Assembly (NCBI GenBank): GCA_964590495.1
Contig: CAZPWQ010000032.1
Span: forward strand, 1 to 31,136
DNA from: CAZPWQ01 sp964590495
GTDB taxonomy: Bacteria > Bacteroidota > Rhodothermia > Balneolales > Balneolaceae
Length of the DNA stretch: 31,136 nt
Direction: 5' to 3'
Part shown: piece by piece, positions 26,801 to 31,136 of the stretch
Layout: each line of letters starts with the position of its first letter
How positions within the stretch are numbered: the stretch's first letter is position 1
The notes under the pieces: model-generated
Databases searched by the model: none
The model's input: the letters and a program-made list of their open reading frames with translations, nothing else
What the model was told of the DNA's origin: nothing
Program-made: the position numbers and the translations under genes

Positions 26801-26967
26801 TATAATTCCCATCCGGGGCCTGAAAGATCCTGTTCCCACCTGGATGATTGACCCGAAGCAAGTAAAGGCAAAATAAAGAGCAGTAAAAAACAGGTATATT
26901 GGGTTATCCTGATCAAAGAAAACGAATTATTACCAGGTTTTTTTATCGTTTTTAGAGTCATTTTCAT
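23896..26967 (-). CDS. Secreted GH2-family protein (paralogue 2) with altered acid/base site
   Basis: This 1023-residue protein is colinear with the GH2 protein at 11662-14769. It has a signal peptide (about 1-40, ending LLASGQ), a jelly-roll (about 45-230), a beta-sandwich, a TIM barrel from about 360, another beta-sandwich, and a C-terminal GATase-like domain with GTRLIILEN. The nucleophile motif is conserved (LGEEGAFG, Glu592/593). At the acid/base position the paralogue reads NLKNEAT, but this protein has NLDDWSYNEP, so the Glu is Trp481. The nearest Glu is 485, four residues later, and the ungapped alignment to MVHxLDPSR makes a misread unlikely. It may be inactive, use another residue, or have different chemistry. 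ATG at residue 3 is an alternative start. Confidence 0.85.
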   Translation of the reverse strand: MKMTLKTIKKPGNNSFSLIRITQYTCFLLLFILPLLASGQSSRWEQDLSGPGWELYLDKNAEWENDELYLPPVDLDAVPVNPPTGGWDNFSESTKKSVSVPGTVEGYFWSETDSTGEMSGDYLGVSWWSRTFEIPSELEGKRLMLAFQSVNIRAEVFVNQKLVGYDIIGNTPFEVDISDAVNYGGSNNLDIRITDIGGTFSWDDTRAIDWGGKKVPSVHGFGGITGDVSLYATDEVYVDDIYIQNQPDPKTVKVFVTLENETGSRQRGNLSLAIHEYGNPEAVLWNQSVPADILPSDSGVYEFTANVPDAKLWELIGYQGENKENAATLYGATAAFRSNNNRIRDSASQRFGFRWFDIGEKDGDKRLYLNDERVFLLAAMTRGFWPKMGMFPIEGMAERDIQQVIDLGYNMIMYHRAIGQPASMDLADEKGILIYEEPGGYQSLPYPPTELSQKLRKEKLRRMVIRDRSRPSLTNWNLDDWSYNEPIKWDYENIDMVHRLDPSRIVTFNCIQPPRDSITKDDPFQLHMLPFDSTHYYHGWYDPYHFAAQQGYVDEYYNNPNYYARYVLDPDRYTLGEPGNVVPKDQVYFLGEEGAFGTQLNLARIKEDLDSIGADGWMDKRYLNWYESYDRFLDEAQMRDAFPTVEDLTMKMGHNLHYFHGRIIENVRMMNIADAYVLNGWAGASTNTDIVDTYRHSTADPTILPYYAQPLYVAVKLRNKVVPAGTSPVADIFLINEKNLQGHHELNLTLTAPDGSEIFTNTVETQVIGGEEFGQLLTEGIKMPKADQNGYYKLNATLTRSDGLVKAEGSDELFVADYHEPPAIEGEDVALIDTSGTINSFLQTTYGMTLPAFNSQGPRPSVIVLGMYDDSMIDTSHLLDMVKQGTRLIILENANSWITTLPVKKIPELEHRSERRNRNLYGRQFIGRNSLFQGLPQAAAMSWEYQVFYRDRGEGLPISPEGLETIVGVGPTNTGTIGIALCELPLGQGAIILSTLDIVSNLVDDRPDAAVAKKLFVNLLNTP

Positions 26968-27170
26968 CCCGCGTATTCGTTAAGATTTTAAAACGAGTAT
27001 TAACCTATTTAATATCCCTTTCATCCTTAAAAGCCTTATTAAGGTAGTTTAGATTACTATAAAATCAGGGCATGGATCCTTCTATTTGGTTTTTTTCCAA
27101 TTATGAAAACCAGATCCCTATTTGCAGAGCATACTAAATGCACAAAATGGAGATCATTCTTTTACATTTG
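26968..27170. other. 203-bp intergenic gap, possible leader of the GH2 paralogue 2 gene
   Basis: This AT-rich spacer is long enough for a promoter driving the gene that starts at 26967. A small palindrome, CCTTATTAAGG, lies at 27034-27044. No clear promoter boxes or terminator hairpin were identified. Confidence 0.35.
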
Positions 27171-30100
27171 CTACGGTCTTACAAAACGGGTATAAACACT
27201 ATCACTATATCCGTCCTCAATAATAACCGGAGGCTTCATATAGTTGCCAAGTCCCAAATGCCGGTAGTTCCATTCATTGTTAATATGCATCCATACTCCG
27301 GACGCTGTATCCGATCCCACCAACTCTAGTCGAACGGCTTCGGTACCATCAGACAAAGCCCGGACGCCGACACCTTCGGGAGTTAAAGCCGTTGCCTCAT
27401 AAATATTCTCTTTCATGCTTCGGAAGTCATTGGTTCCCCGGTTTCCCGGGTCGTCAGGTCCAAACAGATCGAAATCTTTTTCATCCAGACTCCACGGCCA
27501 ACCAGGTTCAATTCCCACTTGTTTCTCATTTTCCGTTGTACGGGGAGCGACTCCTTCATTTCGGCCAATATGAGTCTCCGGGTAGGCCGACCAAAGGCCA
27601 TCGCGCTCCCATCTTAGCGAATTAATGTTGTCATCCAACAGAAAGCGTACACCGACTTCTTCATATCCCCCGGCATTGGTATTATTCCAGGGAACAAACT
27701 TGGTCTCGGGAGCTTCCAGGGGGAATTTATGAATCTGATACCGCGTGTTGATCAATCCCTCTCCATCAATTCGAACCTCAAGGGTGGTTTCAACAGTGAC
27801 AGGTTCTCTGGCCGGAATATCCTCATCATCTTCGTCAAAACCGCGCGGGATTTCAGGTCTGGCCTGATACGTTCCGTCGATGGTTATCACAGCTTCATTA
27901 TCTTCGACCGATGTTCCAATGTCAGAAAGTGACCAGTTGCTCAAATCAGCCCCGATAATATTTAGATAAGGGCCGTCTGTAATAAGACTGGTTCCTCCAA
28001 AAGTGCCAGAAGTTATTAATCCACTTTGCTTACTGAAGGTTATATTGAAGTCCTCTCCTGCAATCATAATACGTTGCCCATCTTCGCTAACCTCAGGTGC
28101 CAGACCTGCCGGTGAAGGCAGCGAACGAGGCTCAGGGTCTACCGGTATATTATATTCATCTATCAGTCTGTTATCCCGGGGATGATGTATTGTAATATTT
28201 ACGATATCTTCCGGGCGTAACTCGTCAAACGGAACCTGTATATTACCTGCTCCATGTGGTGGAACATCAGGTCCCTGAGTGGTTTCTGTTCTCTCTCCAA
28301 CCGTCCAGGTAAATGTAGTCTCATTCAAATTTGTATGATCAAACCAGTTTTTAACAGGCACTACCAAAGCATCGGCATCACCAAGGTTTATCTGTTCCAC
28401 GTCGACACGTACCGGCGAAAATGCTTTCTTGGTCGACCAGTACTCGGGCTTGGCTCTGCGCCACTTATCGAGTAAACCCCATGGAAAGACGTTGGTATGA
28501 CTCAGGGGATGGTCGATTCCTGCAAAAATTGCACCTCCGAGTGACCCTGGGGTTGTAAACATCTTCTCCCAGAATATCTTAATGGTTCGTCCCCAAAAGT
28601 TGCGTACGTTGGGGTCCCGCCGCATTTCCTCGTAATTGTAAGAGGCCGGATGGGCAAATTCGTCAGCCAAAACGGGCATCGGCGGAATTTCACGATTGAG
28701 CTCTCCCCCGTTGAATACGGCCACGCCCGGTTCGCCCAGATCATCATCATACGACGGATAGTGATAGCTGAAGATTTCATAGGGCAGCGGGTCACTTGGC
28801 GTTACTCTATGTGACCAGCTGTACATTACAGGACGGCTGCTATCTTCCGCATGCACATAGTGTGACATTTTTTTGATGTTAAATCCATAGCCTGTTTCAT
28901 TTGCGAGCATCCAAATAATAATACTCGGATGATTCCGGGCCTGTTCAACCGTTTCAGCAGTCTGATTCAGGTATTCGGGGAGCAGGAATTCATTGTCTGA
29001 AGTTGCGGCAGCAAAGGTAACCGGCATCTCTCCCATGATATACATCCCGATGCTATCGGCCGCTGCCAGGAAGTCTTCCGTCGCGATATAACAAGACGGA
29101 CGTATCATATTATGATTGGCATTTTTGTAGAGCCTTATGTCACGGATGGCATCTTCAGCAGAAAGCGATTTGCCGTCAAGTGCATCGCCGTCGAACTGGC
29201 CCGATCCCCTCAGCTTGACTTCGTTGCCGTTGACCAGCAGTTTCCTTCCGTCGACATTGACTTCCCGGAATCCAATTTTTTCAACAATGGTCTCCCGGAT
29301 CTTCCCGTCGACTTCCAAACGAGCTTCCAGGGTATAAAGATTGGGATGTTCAGCAGTCCATTTTACAGGATTTGCTACCGGTATTCCGATTATCTGTTCT
29401 GGTTGTTTACTTGTTAACTTCATAGAAACCGGATCCAGAGTCACCTGATTTCCCTCCGGATCCAGGAGCGTAAAATTAATATTAGCGGTGTCCGATGCTG
29501 CGGAAAATTCTGCACCAAGCCATAGTTTTAGGGTCGCATCACGGTATTGCTCGTCAAGATCGGTCTCGATATTCAATCTTGTTATATGAGTCTCCGGTAC
29601 AGCTACCAGCTCCACATCCCGTATTATTCCTCCTCTATAGGTATTCGTTGAGGTACTGCGTCTGGGCTCACGTACTGCCACGGTAATCCAGGCTTCCTGA
29701 CCGGGGCTGACATGTTCGGTTATATCCGGATTCCAGATAGTAAATCCACCATGATGCTCTCCCACCTTTTCTGCATTTACCCATGCTTCAGCCGTTCCTG
29801 TAACCCCCTCAAATCGAAGTTTGATCTTTTTGCCGGTGAATTCGGAGGGAATTTGTATTCTTGTTTTATATACATAGTGATATTCACCGGGCTCCAATTG
29901 ACGATACGGATTTAGACCTTCAACATGAAAACTGGCTTCAGCAGGTACTTTGATATCATTCCAGGATGAGGGATTGACCTCGTTTCTCCAAAAATCCTCC
30001 GGCGGATCAGAGGTAAACTTCCACTGGCCGTTAAGCGAAATAACAGGCTCATCTGTATCCACAAGTTGGGCAGGAAGAGGTACAATTTCAGGTCGCGGCC

Positions 30101-30215
30101 AAACGTCATTTAATGGGATCTGTACATTTTGCTCCTGTTCTTCCTGGCAACTGACCAGTGTCAAAAGGATTACTATGATTGGAAGAATAGAGGGAATCCT
30201 GATTATATCTTTCAT
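27171..30215 (-). CDS. LacZ-type GH2 beta-galactosidase lipoprotein
   Basis: This is a 1014-residue lipoprotein with lipobox LVSC (Cys23). It follows the LacZ order: sugar-binding jelly-roll (about 55-210, with LNGQWKF), beta-sandwich (about 212-320), TIM barrel (about 320-620), a further beta-sandwich, and a C-terminal Bgal small-chain-like domain (about 720-1010). The acid/base is Glu440 in IIWMLANETGYG, and the nucleophile is Glu519 in LADEFAHP, close to the EYAH motif of LacZ. Both are intact, so activity on beta-galactosides is likely, most simply trimming galacto-oligosaccharides made by the nearby GH53. A GGAG ribosome-binding site lies about 9 bases before ATG 30215. The upstream gene ends 64 bases away, suggesting one transcript. 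Confidence 0.9.
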   Translation of the reverse strand: MKDIIRIPSILPIIVILLTLVSCQEEQEQNVQIPLNDVWPRPEIVPLPAQLVDTDEPVISLNGQWKFTSDPPEDFWRNEVNPSSWNDIKVPAEASFHVEGLNPYRQLEPGEYHYVYKTRIQIPSEFTGKKIKLRFEGVTGTAEAWVNAEKVGEHHGGFTIWNPDITEHVSPGQEAWITVAVREPRRSTSTNTYRGGIIRDVELVAVPETHITRLNIETDLDEQYRDATLKLWLGAEFSAASDTANINFTLLDPEGNQVTLDPVSMKLTSKQPEQIIGIPVANPVKWTAEHPNLYTLEARLEVDGKIRETIVEKIGFREVNVDGRKLLVNGNEVKLRGSGQFDGDALDGKSLSAEDAIRDIRLYKNANHNMIRPSCYIATEDFLAAADSIGMYIMGEMPVTFAAATSDNEFLLPEYLNQTAETVEQARNHPSIIIWMLANETGYGFNIKKMSHYVHAEDSSRPVMYSWSHRVTPSDPLPYEIFSYHYPSYDDDLGEPGVAVFNGGELNREIPPMPVLADEFAHPASYNYEEMRRDPNVRNFWGRTIKIFWEKMFTTPGSLGGAIFAGIDHPLSHTNVFPWGLLDKWRRAKPEYWSTKKAFSPVRVDVEQINLGDADALVVPVKNWFDHTNLNETTFTWTVGERTETTQGPDVPPHGAGNIQVPFDELRPEDIVNITIHHPRDNRLIDEYNIPVDPEPRSLPSPAGLAPEVSEDGQRIMIAGEDFNITFSKQSGLITSGTFGGTSLITDGPYLNIIGADLSNWSLSDIGTSVEDNEAVITIDGTYQARPEIPRGFDEDDEDIPAREPVTVETTLEVRIDGEGLINTRYQIHKFPLEAPETKFVPWNNTNAGGYEEVGVRFLLDDNINSLRWERDGLWSAYPETHIGRNEGVAPRTTENEKQVGIEPGWPWSLDEKDFDLFGPDDPGNRGTNDFRSMKENIYEATALTPEGVGVRALSDGTEAVRLELVGSDTASGVWMHINNEWNYRHLGLGNYMKPPVIIEDGYSDSVYTRFVRP

Positions 30216-30279
30216 TGTTTGATCTCCGATTAGGAATTAACTTTTTGGAACAGATTTTCCCATTGAATTGAAAGAATGG

Positions 30280-31136
30280 TTAGTTATATAGCGATTTGAT
30301 CTGCTCTGTATTGACTTCAACCTCAGGATCAAATTCGTCACTATTCATATAGTTCAACAGACTATGGTACAGCTGGCGTGCAGCCAGCCTGTTATCAAGA
30401 TCATTTTCGAAATCAATGGAGGTGACCATCAATTTCCCTTCGCCCGCTTTCGCCTCAAACATCAACCCCAGTTTCCTTGCTTCAAACCAGGTATCTATCA
30501 TCTGGATTTTTGGTTTGAGCCCGGCAGGAAAATCGTTCAGGATCATGGGATGGACGTCATTTACGATATCCCACCATTGCCAGTTGGTATGATATTCTGT
30601 AGGAAATGAGTGAAACAGCGGGTCAGTCGGCTCTACCAGGACTCCCATGGTATGCGGAGCCTGTCCGCTCGTCCACGCTGTATTCCAAAAAATGGTAGAG
30701 AATCCGGCAACAACCTCTTTGCCACTGCCCTCTTTGAGCTTGTCATTGAGTTGCAAGAGTACCCTGGCGCCATCGTTCAGTTTACGTTCAATATCAGGAG
30801 TCAGCGTTTTTGTAATAATAATATCGGCGGATGGTTTCGTATCCACACTTTCCGGATAGACCCAGAAGTCCCAGTCATTCTCTCCCAGCTCACCGACGGT
30901 GACATTCAGATTCAGCTTTTGCGGTTCTTCAAACGAAGCCAGGTCCAGCATGGCTCTGCCTGCTTCAATATTATTACCGATGGGAAGATCTACGCGCTTC
31001 TCACCCGAAGCCAAAACCTTATTGTGGTTATCTTTGGTAATTATCCAGCGAACCGGAACGTCCTTTTGCTCCTGTTCGGTGAAATGGGCAATCTCAAGAT
31101 CGGCTGTAAATGTCTCGGTATTCGACAATATCCGTT
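30280..31136 (-). CDS. C-terminal part of a GH2-type glycoside hydrolase (cut by window edge)
   Basis: This frame is open to the right edge of the window, so only the last ~285 residues are seen. A TTG at 31128 lies in frame, but the frame continues past it (Arg-Ile-Leu-Ser-Asn-Thr), so it is not taken as the start. The first ~75 residues are an Ig-like domain (TADLEIAHF, VRWIITKDN, VLASGEK) typical of regions after a GH2 barrel. A Rossmann/GATase-like domain follows, with IIITKTLTPDIERKLNDGAR and GEGKLMVTSIDFEND. This C-terminal domain resembles those ending the two 1023-1035-residue GH2 proteins here. The catalytic part is outside the window, so the family call is inferred. Confidence 0.75.
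   Translation of the reverse strand, partial: RILSNTETFTADLEIAHFTEQEQKDVPVRWIITKDNHNKVLASGEKRVDLPIGNNIEAGRAMLDLASFEEPQKLNLNVTVGELGENDWDFWVYPESVDTKPSADIIITKTLTPDIERKLNDGARVLLQLNDKLKEGSGKEVVAGFSTIFWNTAWTSGQAPHTMGVLVEPTDPLFHSFPTEYHTNWQWWDIVNDVHPMILNDFPAGLKPKIQMIDTWFEARKLGLMFEAKAGEGKLMVTSIDFENDLDNRLAARQLYHSLLNYMNSDEFDPEVEVNTEQIKSLYN

Noticed and set aside
1..31136. tRNA, rRNA or CRISPR arrays
   Set aside because: Intergenic spaces were read for cloverleaf-type stems and regularly spaced repeats; none was seen.

Overview
The window looks like chromosomal DNA from a Bacteroidota or Balneolota-type bacterium (Rhodothermia/Balneolales-like). This is inferred from gene content and style: weak or absent Shine-Dalgarno sites, a TamL/BamA-type outer-membrane protein, a DUF2795-type acidic small protein, many secreted lipoproteins and large GH2 enzymes. 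I could not check it by database search.

Layout. (1) Bases 1-7088 are housekeeping. gatA and tatA lie on the minus strand. A small acidic protein with a clear terminator, a BamA/TamA-family outer-membrane protein, a lone cyclic-nucleotide-binding domain protein and the 23S rRNA methyltransferase RlmD lie on the plus strand. (2) Bases 7244-31136 form one co-directional minus-strand block of secreted carbohydrate-active and transport genes. In transcription order it holds the 3' end of a GH2-type protein cut by the window edge, a LacZ-like GH2 lipoprotein, a 1023-aa GH2 protein, a clan-A (GH5-like) lipoprotein, a PQQ-dependent dehydrogenase with an embedded cytochrome c, a GH53 endo-galactanase, a double-cupin plus SMP-30 lipoprotein, a second GH2 paralogue of 1035 aa, a degenerate NlpC/P60 protein, a TctC-TctB fusion and TctA.

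How the genes may work together (inference). GH53 would cut beta-1,4-galactan, and the GH2 and clan-A enzymes would release galactose and side-chain sugars. The PQQ dehydrogenase would oxidise an aldose to its lactone, the SMP-30 protein would open the lactone to an aldonate, and the tripartite tricarboxylate transporter would import that acid. This would be a periplasmic oxidative route to galactan. No SusC/SusD pair, sugar kinase or regulator is visible here.

Most notable: the substrate-binding protein fused to TctB; an NlpC/P60 protein with no cysteine in its mature part; a GH2 paralogue without the usual acid/base Glu; and two about 185-bp repeats that each carry the last ~35 codons of a PVC-type cytochrome c gene plus its downstream DNA, bracketing the GH53/PQQ pair. 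A MITE-like element and several REP-like hairpins lie in the intergenic gaps of the block.
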